The position numbers were made by a program, and so were the translations under genes. From assembly GCA_002914805.1 (NCBI GenBank), contig JXTB01000237.1:456064-520063 (forward strand): a DNA stretch of 64,000 bases. The letters are read 5' to 3'. The notes below the pieces were generated by a model that saw nothing but the letters and a program-made list of their open reading frames with translations, was not told the DNA's origin and searched no databases. The first letter of the stretch is position 1; every line of letters starts with the position of its first letter. Source of the DNA: Parasponia andersonii (lineage: Eukaryota; Streptophyta; Magnoliopsida; Rosales; Cannabaceae). This document shows, piece by piece, positions 12,001-25,052 of this stretch.

Positions 12001-14972
12001 TAAAGGTATTATGTGACTTTTATTAATGATTATTCTAGATATACAAAATTATACTTCTTGAGCTACAAGAATGAAATAGGTGAGATTTTATGAAATAAAA
12101 ATCAGAAGTGAAGAATCAACTTAGCAAGAAGATTGAGATCTATAGAGGTGTGAATATGACTATAGTTCTCTTAGCTTCTTTTGTGAGGAATATGAGATTA
12201 TTAATGAGATAACACCTTCTTATTCACCCGAATCAAATAGGGTTGCTGAGGAAAAATACAACACTTGAGGAGATAATGAATGCAATACTTGTGAGTTCTA
12301 GATCACTGCATTAAACTTGTGGGAGGAAGCAATTCTTTCAGCTTACCATATTCAAAGTAGGATACCCTATAAAAAGACATGAAAGATACCATATGAATTG
12401 TGGAAGGGTTATGTACCCAATATAAAATACCTCAAAGTATAAGGGTGCCTTGTCAAGTGTCTAATTCCCGAGCCTAAGAAGGGGAAGCTGGGACCTAGAG
12501 CAGTTGATTGTATGCTTATTGGGTATACTCAAAATAGTGTAGCTTTCTGATTCTTGATTTTGAGTAATGATAGTAATTTTGATGCTAATACTATCATTGA
12601 GTCAAAGAATGTAGAATTCTTTGAGAATATTTTTCCTATGAAGTCTTCTGTTCAGAAGATTTTGACCTAAGTTGAGACTTATATTGATCTTCCTAAGAAT
12701 TCTGAAGATTTTGACCTAAGTTGAGACTTATATTGATCTTCCTAAGAATTCTGAAATTGAATTAATGAGGAGTAAAAGATAGAAAAAAGTAACTAGCTTT
12801 GGTGATGACTTTTATGTTTTCCTAGCTGAGAATGAACCTCAGAGTTATGTAGAAGCTATGGCTTCAGTTGATACTCCTTTATAGACAAAAGTAATTAATA
12901 GTGAGATAGAATCTATCATGTCAAATTATACTTAGATATTAGTTAACTTACCTCATAGAGTAAAATCCATTGGATGTAAATGGATTTTTAAAAGGAAATT
13001 TAAACCTGATAGGTCTATTGATAAATATAAAGTGAGGTTGATACTTTTGCTCCTGCTATTAGAATTTCCTCAATACGAGTCTTGATTGCTTTGGTATTTA
13101 TTCATAAACCCTTGTTTCCATCAAATAGATATGAAGACTACTTTTCTCAATGGACAATTAGAGGAGGAGATTTGTATGGATCAACCAGAGGGTTGTATTG
13201 GTGAGGGTAACATGCATAAGGTATACAAATTAGTTAAGTCTTAATATGGCTTGAAACAAGCACCAAAGCAATAACATGAGAAATTTGATAAAGTGTTAAT
13301 TTCAAATGGTTATTTGGTTAATGAGGCAGATAAGTGTATCTATTCTAAGTCTTTTGATTCTAATATTTATGTGATTATATGCTTATATGTAGATGATATA
13401 CTTATTTTTGGTACAAGCATAGAAGTAATAAATATGACCAAAAACTTTCTTACTTCAAATTTTGATATGAAAGATATAGGAGAAGCAAACATGATACTTA
13501 GTATTAAAATTATCAATAGTGAGGATAGACTTATTTTATCACAAGAACACTATATGTAGAAATTTCTGAAAAAGATCAGGTTTTATGATAATAACCTAGT
13601 GTTTATACCATATGATGTGAATACTCAACTTAAAAAGGATGGAGAGCATAGTGTTTCAAAATAGGAATATGTCCAAATTATTGGTAGCCTGATATACTTA
13701 ATGAATTGCATAAGACTTGACATATCTTATACAGTTGGCAGATTGAGTAGATATACTCAAAGTCCTAATCAAAACTATTGGACTATATTAGAAAGACTTG
13801 CAAAATATTTTAGAGGTACTATTGATTATGAATTAAAATTTGGTAGACCTCCACCTATTCTAGAAGGGTATAGTAATGAAAATTAGATATCTAATTCTGA
13901 TGAGATAAAGTTCATTAATGGTTATGTGTTTACCCTTGGTAGAGGTGTAGTGTCTTGGAAATCTTCTAAGCAAACTTATATAGCTTGGTCTATCATAGAG
14001 TCCGAGTTGATTGCCTTAGAGAAGGCATATTTTGAGGTCAAATAGTTGAGAAACTTTTTAATTGATCTTCCCATTAGCACAGGTATTCCCCCTTTGTATT
14101 TTTATATATTGTGATTATCAGGTTGCGATTGTTATATCGAAAAGCAAAATTTATAATAGGAAAAGTAGATATATATGTCTGAGACACAGTATAATCAAGT
14201 AGCTGATGGAATCTGGAATAGTAACTCTAGATTATGTGAGGTCAGAGTTGAATTTGACTGATCCTCTAACAAAACCGCTAAATAGGGATCAATGGTGAGA
14301 ATGTCAAGGGGGAATGGGACTTATACCTAGGAACAAAAGGCAAGAGTGATAGTAACCTCACTTATGTGACCAGAGATTCCATGAAATAAGTTCATAGAGA
14401 TAAGAATAAGTTACTTGTTGCCTTGTAGCATTATCGACAATACTATTATATTTTTCATTAAGAAGTCCCTTCCTTTGACGAGATAATGTTTTGTGCAATG
14501 ATTGAAGTTAAGTTACTTTGCTCTTAGTGAAATCTATAGCCCCATTATTTAGGTGGTGTGTAGATACTGCAGTACATACTTGAAAAAGTGTTCACCTATA
14601 TAAGTATAGAACTGGGGTCTATTCCTATGAGATTTTAGGCAGACTCTCTAGATCACTCATAAATTCCAAGAAATGTTAGGTCATTAATGCGGTAACTCTC
14701 TAGATCACTCATAAATTCCAAGAAATGTTAGGTCGTTAATGCGGTAACTCTCAGACAACGATGAGTTTAAAGTTCAATATGAATGTTATTCCTTTATTCC
14801 ATACCAAAGTTGTTTTGGTTCATAGAAACTTTTATTTCACCAAATACCTAAGGATTACTTCATAACTTGGAAAACACCAGTAATTATGCATTGAATTTTT
14901 GTATTACCTCTAATACGAAGACAAGAGTATTTTGGAATTTGTAGGGAATTATTGCGTTTAATTCCAAAATAC

Positions 14973-15008
<36 letters not shown>

Positions 15009-17660
15009 TTGCCAATCCAATAGGTATTTTTTTTCCTTACTTATGGGTAAGTACTTTTTTTTTTAGCTATTGAATCACCGTTAGATAGTGATCCAATAAT
15101 TACAATGAAATGCATGAAAAGACGTGCATCATTAATGTTCTTTCTCTCTCTTACTTTTTATAATAAAAAAATATGTATACTAAATTTTCATTGGCCAAAT
15201 TGATACCTATAGATAGGTAAAAAAAAAATACCTACTAAATTGGTGCCCTATATATATATATATAGCAAATTAATTGATAGAACGGGGACATAGCCGAAAG
15301 AGCAAATTGAATAAGCAATCTGCCACATATTATAAAGAAAAAAGAATATAAATTTTAAAAGTGTATGTTTCCCTTTATTTACAATAAAGTATTTTGCTAG
15401 AGATATTTTCTGTGAAATTGTTATCCATCCATTGTCTTAGAGAATGCGACTTTAGACAATGATTAGTTATTGTATCTTAGACGGACTTTAGATAAGAATT
15501 AGTTATTGTATCTTAGAGAGAAGACCGCAGTAAAATCTGTTTCGCACTCTAACATTGTCTGAGAGAGGTAAAATTTTTCCTTATGGACAGTGCTAATCAC
15601 GCTTTGACCATAGTTTGTAATTTATTTGTCTATATTTTCTATTGCAGCTTTCATTTTTGTCATTATTTTTCAATAAATATCCAACAAATAGTACCTGTAC
15701 TTAAGGCTTCTTTATTCTAAGGCTTTTGTTTGACAATTTATATATTAGGAATTCCTGAAAATACGATATGGTATGAGAATACCTCAAGTTGATCGCTGAG
15801 TCGCCTTTGCACTTCCATATGAATTTGCAAAGCTTCATTTAGCTGAGCAGCACTACAAATTAAACGTATTGAAATCAACCACAGCAGAATTTGAAAATAA
15901 TCAAATAATTCAAAACAAAGTAACAATGTCAAAAATGAGATTCATGTAATATGTATTGTAACATAAGGTGTGAAATAGGACTCACGACGTTGTACTAAAA
16001 TTTGGCACTATTTCTGAAATGTTTTTCTTCTCGAACTTCCCTCCTGGCAATAGTATTTAAACTTAAACCTTAAATTAATTAGGTAAGAGGATCTAGTAAA
16101 TGATCATAGCCTGAACATTTCCGAAAATTGGTTAACCTTTCGAAGTGATCAGTAGCAGTAAATCTTTTCAGTTACATACATAACAAAAAAAGCTCTTATT
16201 CAATTAATCCATGGGATGTCAAAAAGATAAGAGGTTTTTAAACTTACTGCCGTTAGATTCTGGAATAAAGTTTGCGATCCTGTACTTCTGAAATATTTAA
16301 AAGAAAAACTAAATCATTAATTATTTGCATTAACATTAATGAAATAAAAAAACAATAATTTAACAAAAAAAGGCTATTCATGGCCACTCTAGATGTTATT
16401 TTTAGCAGATAACATATAAGATGCTTCTTTAAAAAAAATAGAAAAGAAAAAGATGCTTATTATCTGTCTTTGAAATCAACAGTAACCGGTCTATTGTTTG
16501 ATTATTCTATCTATGATCAAATAAATAGTTGTTTAGATTCTTGGGACTTGACCAAAAGTAAAATGAATTATTTACAATTTGGAAGTTTGTAAACAATGAT
16601 CTTATGTATGTTTCTAAGAAGAGCTATGATCCTTGTTCAGCTTGAATATATGGCACATGTTTGCACTAAGCAACAGCTAGTACGGAGATTTATCATAGAG
16701 AATCACGTTACTCTGACCCACATCTCCATTACACGATAATTAGTCTTGATATATTTTGTGTCGACTTAAATATATATATATATATATATGAAACAGCTAG
16801 CTTAATTTACTAATAAATAATTTTAAGAAACAATATCATCAATAAATATGGGGGCTTCTCTTTATGATCGAATCTAATAAAGTACGATCAAAAGAAGATA
16901 TATAACTGTTCCTTTTTACAGAGCAAAAAAAAAAACGATACATAACTCTATATTAATTAATCATGCTTACGATTATTAATTCTACGCACGGTACAATATT
17001 CATTAAATTCTCAACAGTGATAATAGGATGCCATACATTGAAGAGTACGTCGGGACAATTGGTCGATGGAATAACCCTAAATAAAACTGAAACTCATGCT
17101 ATAATTAATACATATATATTATATACATCTATGTATAAATACAAACATGTGCATGATCACAAAACAAAATCAAGCCTCAGTATAAAAAGTAGTTGGCTAG
17201 GCAAGAAAAATAAGAGATATTTATACTACCTAGCTAGATACATATGCATACAGTATGTCATATATATACGTAACAAATATATATTTGGAGAGAGAGAGAA
17301 CCTGCAAGTGGCTTTTAACATGGTAGATGGTCAACCCAGGAACGCCCATGGCCTTCAAGATGCCCTTTGGTGTTGCCCCTGCCGTACATACAAAATTAAT
17401 ACATACACCAAAACAAACGAAATAAAACGGGCATATACATACATACCTACACACATATCTATGTGTGTGTGTGTATATATACATATTATTTGTATATAGG
17501 GTGTTTGAGAGCTTATATGTAAATTAGAAGATTATTAGTGGCACTAACTATCAGGGCCACCAAGCTTAGTGACTGCCTGAACGAAGCGATCATGAAGCTC
17601 TTGAGTCCAACGAAGGCGTTCTTTCCCATCTGATGATGACCCACTCCAACCCATATTCAT
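9084..17660 (-). CDS. PHL8: MYB-CC (GARP-type) transcription factor, PHL8-like
   Basis: Six exons on the minus strand: 17660-17549, 17378-17302, 16287-16248, 16043-15986, 15852-15783 and 9551-9084, giving 274 residues. The single GARP/MYB-like domain (about residues 13-66) has [22 protein letters not shown] and [14 protein letters not shown], as in the PHR1/PHL family, which binds P1BS-type sites in phosphate-responsive and other promoters. The coiled-coil (MYB-CC) part follows (about 97-146), with [20 protein letters not shown] continuing across the exon 5/6 junction into [19 protein letters not shown]. The 77-bp second exon is the usual MYB-CC exon. The acidic C-terminus carries no domain I know. 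A second in-frame ATG lies two codons downstream of the chosen start. Intron 5 is 6.2 kb and contains an old copia element in the opposite orientation, yet both flanking exons keep frame and consensus splice sites. The PHL8 assignment rests on the RGKFE-NISE linker. Confidence 0.85.
10041..15690 (+). mobile_element. Old, broken Ty1/copia LTR retrotransposon fossil inside PHL8 intron 5
   Basis: Terminal direct repeats of about 390 and 430 bp (about 10041-10431 and 15257-15687) flank remains of a copia polyprotein in the typical order: gag with a zinc-knuckle trace (about 10440-11400), protease/GAG-pre-integrase (about 11350-11950), integrase (about 11950-12600), reverse transcriptase with the YVDDILIFG motif (about 12870-13560) and RNase H (about 13700-14280). 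The order integrase before reverse transcriptase identifies Ty1/copia. The element is broken by well over ten lesions and has no usable coding capacity. By eye the terminal repeats differ at roughly 15% of sites, which suggests an age of several to ten or more million years. A MITE has inserted beside the 3' repeat. The exact outer ends and target duplication could not be fixed because the left edge lies in TA-rich DNA. Confidence 0.85.
15003..15255. mobile_element. MITE-like element inserted in a (TA)n run
   Basis: The left end (near 15007, GGTTGCCAATCCAATAGG and a T-run) is similar to the reverse complement of the right end (near 15250, GGGCACCAATTTAGTAGG and a T-run), so the unit has imperfect terminal inverted repeats. 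Both sides are (TA)n. A related copy lies at about 48440-48716, also next to (TA)n. No coding capacity. Non-autonomous elements that prefer (TA)n, such as rice Micron, are known; assignment to that group is inference. Confidence 0.5.
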
Positions 17661-19009
17661 TAATATTAGTTTTGGTAGCAATCACTTTTGAAGGGCAATA
17701 AAAATCAACATATATAAACCTACCAAAGACAAAATAGTACATGAGTTCAAGACAACATTGATATTGGAATAAATGAAAACAACTAAATAATTATAGGTGC
17801 GTATAATATTGGCGATATGCACTATACATAGTAGAGTGGACTTGTAGGTAATTTAGATGCCATGAGTTGTCTGTTGCTGTCGGAATAACCCAAGTGTCGC
17901 CCCCATAGGTGTGAAACGTTTTAAGGAGTAAATAATAGTTAATTTCTTTAAGGACAAAGTTTGACTTTTAACGTCTTCTACAAAATTTTTATGAACTTCA
18001 AGAGTACTCAAATTCCCCTTCAAAGAAAAGAGGGAAACAAAAATAAAAAAAAAGTACCCAAATAATGTGTTTCTTCTTATTAATCTACGAGGAAATCCGG
18101 GGAGGAGTTTCGTTTGCTTCAAGTTTTTAACTTCGATTAGAACAAGGGAAAAGAAGCTCCCCGAGTACAAACAAAATCATGAATAAATTCGAAATCCAAG
18201 CCGACCCAACGGATGGTAAGTGAGCCACCGAGTTCTCTTTCTTGAATCACCCACATTTTTGTAAAACTGAAACAAATGTAAGAGTACGAAACCCACGTCT
18301 ATAAAATATATGAGTTTTCACTTAAATCTAACGACCCTGTCACTCACCACAATTGTAAACCTCAATCCATTCCAAGGTCATAGAGTAATCTCTTCTGTTA
18401 TGGTCGTTTTCACCTCTAGCAAAATAACACCGCTGGTGAGAATTAGATGCTAAAACTCCGATGTTGAGTTTATCAAACTTGGCTCGATTTAAGGTTCTCG
18501 CTGCCCGGATTGTTGTGATTCATATTTCAAAACAAGATAGACCCAACACCCGATAGGAGTAGAGCAACCCAAAATGAGCCTTTGCTTCTCGGTACATCGT
18601 GGGCCGAAATAAGTTGGGCTTTTTGGACATACAGAAAGGAATTGTCAACAATCACGCTTACCATTACTACAATATGTAAAACAATGCACCTAGTGAGTTC
18701 TCCAAAAAGGTCAATAGGGATGCACGTGACACCTCCAATGTTTAGGATTAGAAACGACAAAAGATGACCATGTAATGAGTATGTTATTCATATACTTGCC
18801 ATCAAATTAAGAATTTAGATATACATATAGATAATCAAAGATTTAATGGGAGAAGAAAGCAAGTCCAATCCCCCATTAAGAGCATCTATTGTAACAAACA
18901 TCACAAAGACAACATTAAATTACTGTACTCCAAACAGTGGTAGCTTAGCTATCTACTCTGTCAGCCTCTGAAACAACGTTGTTTTACCTCCTTGGTTTTT
19001 CCTGAATAA
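17661..19009. other. Spacer between the PHL8 5' end and the Alfin-like 3' end
   Basis: Both flanking genes are on the minus strand, so this should hold the PHL8 promoter and the Alfin-like terminator region. Two minus-strand open frames near 17853-18170 and 18527-18760 show no family resemblance and lack codon bias. The stretch around 18180-18780 is richer in GC than its surroundings and could be a degraded repeat, but I found no ends. Confidence 0.5.
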
Positions 19010-21791
19010 CTACTGCCTGCCCCTTTTCATGCTGCAAGAGGGGCATTTGTATTGCTTGATGCTCTCAGCCTTAGCAGGTGTAATCTTCACACACTTCCCA
19101 TGGAACCACTTCTCGCATATGTCACAGCCAATCCAAAACTCGTCTGCATTGTAGTTTCCTCCACAGCTCCCGCAAAGAGTTTCGCTGTGTTCGTCTTCAT
19201 CCTCCTCAAAACTCTCATCTGCTAGCTTAGGATTGCTTTTCACTTGACCATCATTTGATCTCTGTCCATGGAAAAGCAAACCATTAATGGCTTTAGAAAT
19301 TAACACCAGATTAGCCACGACAGAGAACATTGCTAACAATTACATTATAATGTTGTTGCGTATACTAACAAAAAGGACCATCACAAGCGGTTCTAAATAT
19401 CAGTGCAAGAACAAAACACTTATTTTCAAGAATGCCCTGCTTACCTTTGTGCTGCCACGGGATTTGCTTCCGCTATCAATGCTGGGCTTGTCTTTGACGG
19501 GCTTCCTTTCTGTGACAACTTCAAAGACGGTGGGGAGATCATTGATCATGCTGAACAGACGCTTCCTGTAATAAACAGAGTTTCTCACTACATGAAGAAA
19601 ACCATTGAAACTCAAGCAAATATAGCATCAAAATTCAAGGTATTGAATCCTATCCTCCCATGCAAAAGAAAACAGACAGGGAAGAAGGGAAAAAAAAAAA
19701 AGGCGAGCCATAACAAGTTGAAAATGCGGCTGTCTTGCACAGCATAAGATGCAGGTATCCAAATACAGTATGAATTAGCTTATGCCTTCAATAGTATGAC
19801 GCACAAGGCAATTGACATCCAGTACATGAATTTTTCCACATTTTTGTGGCGGTGAACACCATCCTCAGGATCCAAAAATTGATTCGTTGAAAGAATAAAT
19901 GGCACCAAATATTTTGGACCTAGGAAGCAACAATACCTCAGGACATGTGTTGATGCATGTCTAGCAGTATCACACAACTTCAAACACATTAATACAGTAA
20001 CGACCACCAGAAACCCGCCCCACCTCCATCCCCCAAAGGAAAAAAAAAAAAGCACAGACACACACAAAAAGAAAACTAAAGAAAGGTTTTAATAAGCAGA
20101 ACTAACAATGGCAGTGTCACTGATTGGCGGACACGGTAAAAGAGCCAGAACAATGGAACAACCACAGTTGACTTTTTGTTTTCTGGGACAAATTCATTCG
20201 AAATCAGAAAGACAAATTGACTGTGAAACTAAAGAATCTTTTGAAACAATGAACCTAATAAAGAATAATAACAATGCAATCAAATGTTAATCTCCTCCTG
20301 ATTAATGACATAGCAGAAGTTAAGCCCTAAATATCAAGTAAGAATACAGTTAAGAAAGCCACAAATACTTTATTCAAATTGGAAAGAAAAAGATAACAAA
20401 AGCGGGAGGAACACAAACGTCAGCAGAAATATGTATACAGATTTGTGTCCACATAACCTGCTACTTGTTTGCAAGATCCATAACAAGAACTTTACCTCAG
20501 ATTCGCTCTTATCATTCAGACCAGGACAGGTAGAGCGTAAAATCGATTAAAGCAGACAAAAATTGATCAACAAAATCCCACAAATTTTATAAGAGGATTC
20601 ACACCAATTGTAGTTAACAAAAGCATGATTCAGAAAAATCTTAATTAAAGACACTCATCAACCATTTGAAAATGGAGTATTGCTACAGATCTACCACCAA
20701 AACAGTAATAATAGACAAGGCAATTTTACCTCTCATTGCGGTTAAGACGAGCTCCAAAATAGAAAGCCACAGAAAGCAGCCAAGAGTCACTGTGAACGGC
20801 TACTAGTGAAAGCCAGTCCTTGCGGTTCATGCCATCTCTAGCGAAGTTAATGCCAAGCGCAGGCTCAGGAAGTTCTGGTGGAACTTCTTCCGCCGGCAGA
20901 GCCACATCCCAGCTTTCATTTGGATGTCCATACAGACACAAATTCTCCTTCTCTAAAACCCCCAAAATGATGGTTTCAATGATTATCAAATAAAGTAAAC
21001 AATAACGGGCAAACATGGAGTCAATATCCTAAAAACAACACTCGACCTCCACAAATTTAAGAAACTATAAGGAACACCCACATTAAAACCCAACTCTAAG
21101 TTGTATTTTAAACGAGGTGAATCTGACCAAGATTCCAATTCTACAAAAGTCAACGACCCTTTTCTCTTCTTGGCAAGTAAATTCACTAATTAAGTCTTGT
21201 TTCTCAAAACAAAATGTTCTTATCATTCAAACACGCGGTGTTCAGTACCGAATTAAACTCCGAATCCAGTCGAACTTTCTAGCAACAAAACAAAAAATTA
21301 TAAATTCAAAATACCCTTAACTTCAATCAACATGCAATCAAGCCAAAACCCTTGTCCTTCTCCTAGAAAATCAACATTAAAAGAAAAAACAAAAAAAAAA
21401 AAAGGGTCCAACAAAACCTTAAAAACTCTTGAATCAACCCTATCAACATGCACATACATCTGGAGAAAAACACACACAAACACACAGATACACAAGCATG
21501 AGAGAAAGATCCATATTTTTCAAAGCGACTAGTCTGATCTGAAAAAATACACATTACCTGGATCACATAGCCCGTAAAAGTCATCAACATCTGAGGCAAC
21601 CAAAGCCCACTAAGGTCAGAAATTTTCCGCATACAAAATTCAAATACACATATATACATATAGATACAGAGAGAGAAAGAAAAGAGAAGAATTAACGTAC
21701 CGTAAGTGAGAGCACGAACGAGGCCAGCCCTACGAGCACTGTAATCCTTGAAGATTTCCTCGACAGTACGAGGGTTGGAAGCCATATCCAT
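19010..21791 (-). CDS. AL1: Alfin-like PHD-finger protein, H3K4me2/3 reader
   Basis: Five exons on the minus strand: 21791-21701, 21590-21558, 20952-20730, 19565-19445 and 19261-19010, giving 239 residues, a normal length for the family. The N-terminal Alfin domain (about 6-135) shows [56 protein letters not shown] and FYFGARL. A variable, basic-then-acidic linker follows. The C-terminal PHD finger (about 182-234) has all C4HC3 zinc ligands in [18 protein letters not shown] and CPSCS, and the aromatic FWIGCD and KWFHG positions that form the methyl-lysine cage. The protein is nuclear; the family reads H3K4 methylation and recruits repressive partners such as PRC1 components. The gene looks intact. 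The AL1/AL2 subtype is suggested by linkage to a JOX gene, as I recall for At5g05600-At5g05610, so the symbol is tentative. Confidence 0.92.
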
Positions 21792-21934
21792 GAGGGTTCA
21801 GAATCCGGATCTGAAAGATGGGTTATCTAGAATTGGAATTGAAGATGCAGAGAGCTCGGATCCAGAAAAAAACTGAACTCGTTCACCAACAGAACAACTC
21901 ACTCTTGAGTCTTGAGTCTCAGAGAGTCTCGCAC

Positions 21935-21965
21935 GCTATTGCTATTGCTATTGCTATTGCTATTT
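21935..21965. repeat. Hexanucleotide repeat in the Alfin-like 5' region
   Basis: Five tandem GCTATT units lie about 145-175 bp upstream of the Alfin-like ATG, probably in the promoter or 5' leader. Confidence 0.9.
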
Positions 21966-22993
21966 TGTAAACGTGGACAAGGAAGATGAACAACAACAAG
22001 GTTGCTATGCCCACTCCGACCACTTTTGCGTTTGATGACTTTGATTCAGGGCTCTTTTGGGGAATGTGGGGGAGTGTACATAGCAAATTAGATAGGTGTC
22101 ACGTGTATAAGGAATGCGTATATTTTATTTTTTTTCTTGGGGGAAATTAAAATGATATTCCCTCATTTATCTCAAAATTACAATAGCATCTACTGAACCA
22201 AATATATTTACGTTTACACCCTTAAAATTCAAAATTTTACAACCACCCTTTTTCACTTATGTTAGTGGAACGAACTTGACAAAAAAAATTATTTTGGATC
22301 TCTCTGCAAAATGGTCTACTTGAAAGAGCATTTTTAGAGAAAAATATATCTATCGGGAGAGACTACGATAGTTATGCTTTTTGTTATACATCGTTATGCT
22401 TTATATAGTAAAATGTTATCATACTTTTATTAGCACACTATAAATTTTCATAAATACGTGGTATTGTCCTTTGAGGAAGATTGAGAATCAAAGGTAAAAT
22501 AGTTTCTCACATTGATCATCTATCTCCATATTCGTAACTTTCCAATTTTCATATTGTTCATTGGTTGATCTTTAATAGGTGTTATAATAAAGCAAAAAAT
22601 ACTTGGAATTCCTTTTTTACAAAATAAAGAAGTCTAAAAATCTGAAGCTCGTATATAATTGACAAAAATAAAGGAAATCGTACAGAGCGAAGAGCAGGTA
22701 TCCGAGCTCTCAAAACACTCATTCTTTCCAAAATACAACCATGGCCCATAGGAAATTGTAGAATGATAGTCTTTGTACCTGGCCTTTAGGTTCTAATATT
22801 TTTGTTGTTTTCAATTATGGAAGCTTGTCCCCTGTGGTAACCACCGTCTGGCATTTTTATGGAGTTTTCTTTCAAGAAAAAAAAAAAACGAAAGTTTGTA
22901 GACAATGGAACAAATTACTTGTGAACCTCGGCAAATGAATAGGCAATGTTTCTTTTGTTCACAAATATTATATAATGTCCAATTCTAGATTTT

Positions 22994-23121
22994 CTCTAAT
23001 TTTTTTTTATACTCTGTTTAATTTTTTTTATTTTGGGACGAAGATAGGGCTAGATGACTCTAATTTTTTTTTATACTCTGTTTAATTTTTTTTATTTTGG
23101 GACGAAGATAGGGCTAGATGA
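22994..23121. repeat. Perfect 64-bp tandem duplication
   Basis: Two copies, 22994-23057 and 23058-23121, are identical base for base, including two T-runs. Identity in non-coding DNA implies a very recent event or an assembly artefact. Confidence 0.9.
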
Positions 23122-25052
23122 AAGAAAAACTTAAAAGTAAAAATTAGAATGAATCATAATACAAAGAAATAATTGTGTATTAATAAAACTTAGTAAAGTT
23201 TTGCTACCTAAAACATAAGGACCGTTGAATTGTAATCCAATGATTTAGACTAAACTGTCTCATATAAGATAAGATAAAAAGAGTGGTTTTACTATTACAT
23301 TTTTTCTGTCTTTTAAAACGCTTTATAAAGTATCAATTTTTAAGTTATAACTCAGTCATGATCGACCATGTTTGACAACACAAAAAAAAAAAAATTAAAA
23401 TAGGCTTTTTACTAAATTAAAATGGGAACCTAGTTTAATGGTTAAAGAATTTTTTCTTTGTAGTCTTTTCACAATCAAATAAATTGTCAGTGTAAACATT
23501 TTCATCGAGAGAGTGCTAGTGTAATATTGACAAAATATAAGGATGGCAATTTAATTTTCGCTATAACCTTTTGGTTTGCCCTGAATTCTTGTTTATTTTA
23601 CATGGCCCCAAGATTTTTAAATTTTTGTTCTTTTGTCGTTTTGCGCTTCACAGTGGGTAAGGCGGGTGCTAATATAAACTGACGTCGGCAGTAGGCATTC
23701 CGTGAATCCAACTGATTCAGCTGCAACTCATCAAACTCAATGCACTCCTGCAGGTGCTAAAGTTTTGCTAAATTGCTGGTCATTCTTATTGTTCAGCTTT
23801 TCTTGATTAAATACCAAAACTTACCCTTTAGATTCGAGAATCGACTTGCTAGAAAAGAGTCCCTAATCTTCATATACCAATTAATTATTTAGGGAGTTTC
23901 TTAGTCCACTTCGGATTTGTTTTTGTCATTTTTTTCTGAGTCCACTTTGGGAATTTGGTTAGTAAATAGCACTCTTTAAAAAATAATAATAAAAAAAAAA
24001 AACCTATAATGTTAAATTCCATATACTAATAAAAACGAGAAACCACGTAAATTTTGAACCGTAAGACTTTTGTAGTGGATCACTGGATCTCACATCCCAA
24101 GACTCGAGTACTGTGTAAGAGATTGTTTTTTATAGTTTTTTCAAGCTCCTAAACGAACGCTCTTACTTTTGAGCTCTCTTTTTCTTCAGATGACCTCCAG
24201 GAGGAAGGAAAGCTTACTAATTGAAAGACGAAAACAATGACTTTTTTTTCATAAAGAAAAATGGCTAAAACAGAACTCCAAAGGCTAGCCTGAACTCCAA
24301 AACGACCAATTCAGGAGACATGAGATACGACTGTAAAGATAGAAAATGCAATCTTATGTAACCTGTTGTGTATTTTCACAGCCTATAGGAACATTTTGCT
24401 CTCGCTTATTAAATAATAATTAAAAAAAAAAAAAGAACAATACTCGAGCCAAAGAGTGATTTCCCTCCCTTTTCAACTGCAGTACTTGATAGCACACAAC
24501 ACAACTCATCAGAGGTTTACGTTTCACCCCAAACAGCATGCTAGTTGTCCCAGTTGGAAAGGTAAGCCAACAACTCAATGCTTGTCGACTGAGGAATCCA
24601 TGGCCAACGATCCAACCTGTTGGTAAACACACAATTTCGACGGCAAATAACCAGAAGAGAAACCAAAGCTGCTGCAATAACATCAACTGCTTCAGAACTT
24701 CAAGGTAATAAGCACAGAAACTTCTACCGAGTCCATGTGCACTAGGGTATGAGAAACAAAATCTCCATGGGATGTAAAACATAATTTGCAAGACGATATT
24801 TGAGTCATGTCAATGCTTCTCCTACCACATTTGTTCTAACTCTAAAAATTGCCCAAGCTATAATGGAAAAGACAACAAGAGAGGGAAAAAAAAAAAACAC
24901 AAGAAATAAATACGCAATTGCTACACCATTGTTCTTCAAATCTCCAAATTTCACAAAGCATAAAATTAACTTTCCAGAATAAATACTATCAAAGAAAGCA
25001 AATGCAAGCTGAGCACAGATAAAAAGACGGTGGGGAGAGCTAGCACCAGGGT

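Larger units (their letters stand above)
21792..25052. other. Spacer between the Alfin-like promoter and the DnaJ 3' end
   Basis: The first few hundred bases should be the Alfin-like promoter and 5' leader; the last several hundred, including an open frame near 24420-24791 with no protein character, are probably DnaJ 3' UTR and downstream DNA. Between them lie AT-rich DNA and the perfect 64-bp duplication listed separately. No gene was recognised. Confidence 0.6.

Noticed and set aside
17853-18170. 105-codon minus-strand frame in the PHL8-Alfin spacer
   Set aside because: No family resemblance, no start context and no exon structure nearby.
24420-24791. 123-codon minus-strand frame downstream of DnaJ
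   Set aside because: Trp/Phe/Cys-rich random-looking peptide ending in a poly-Phe run from an A-tract; more likely DnaJ 3' UTR.
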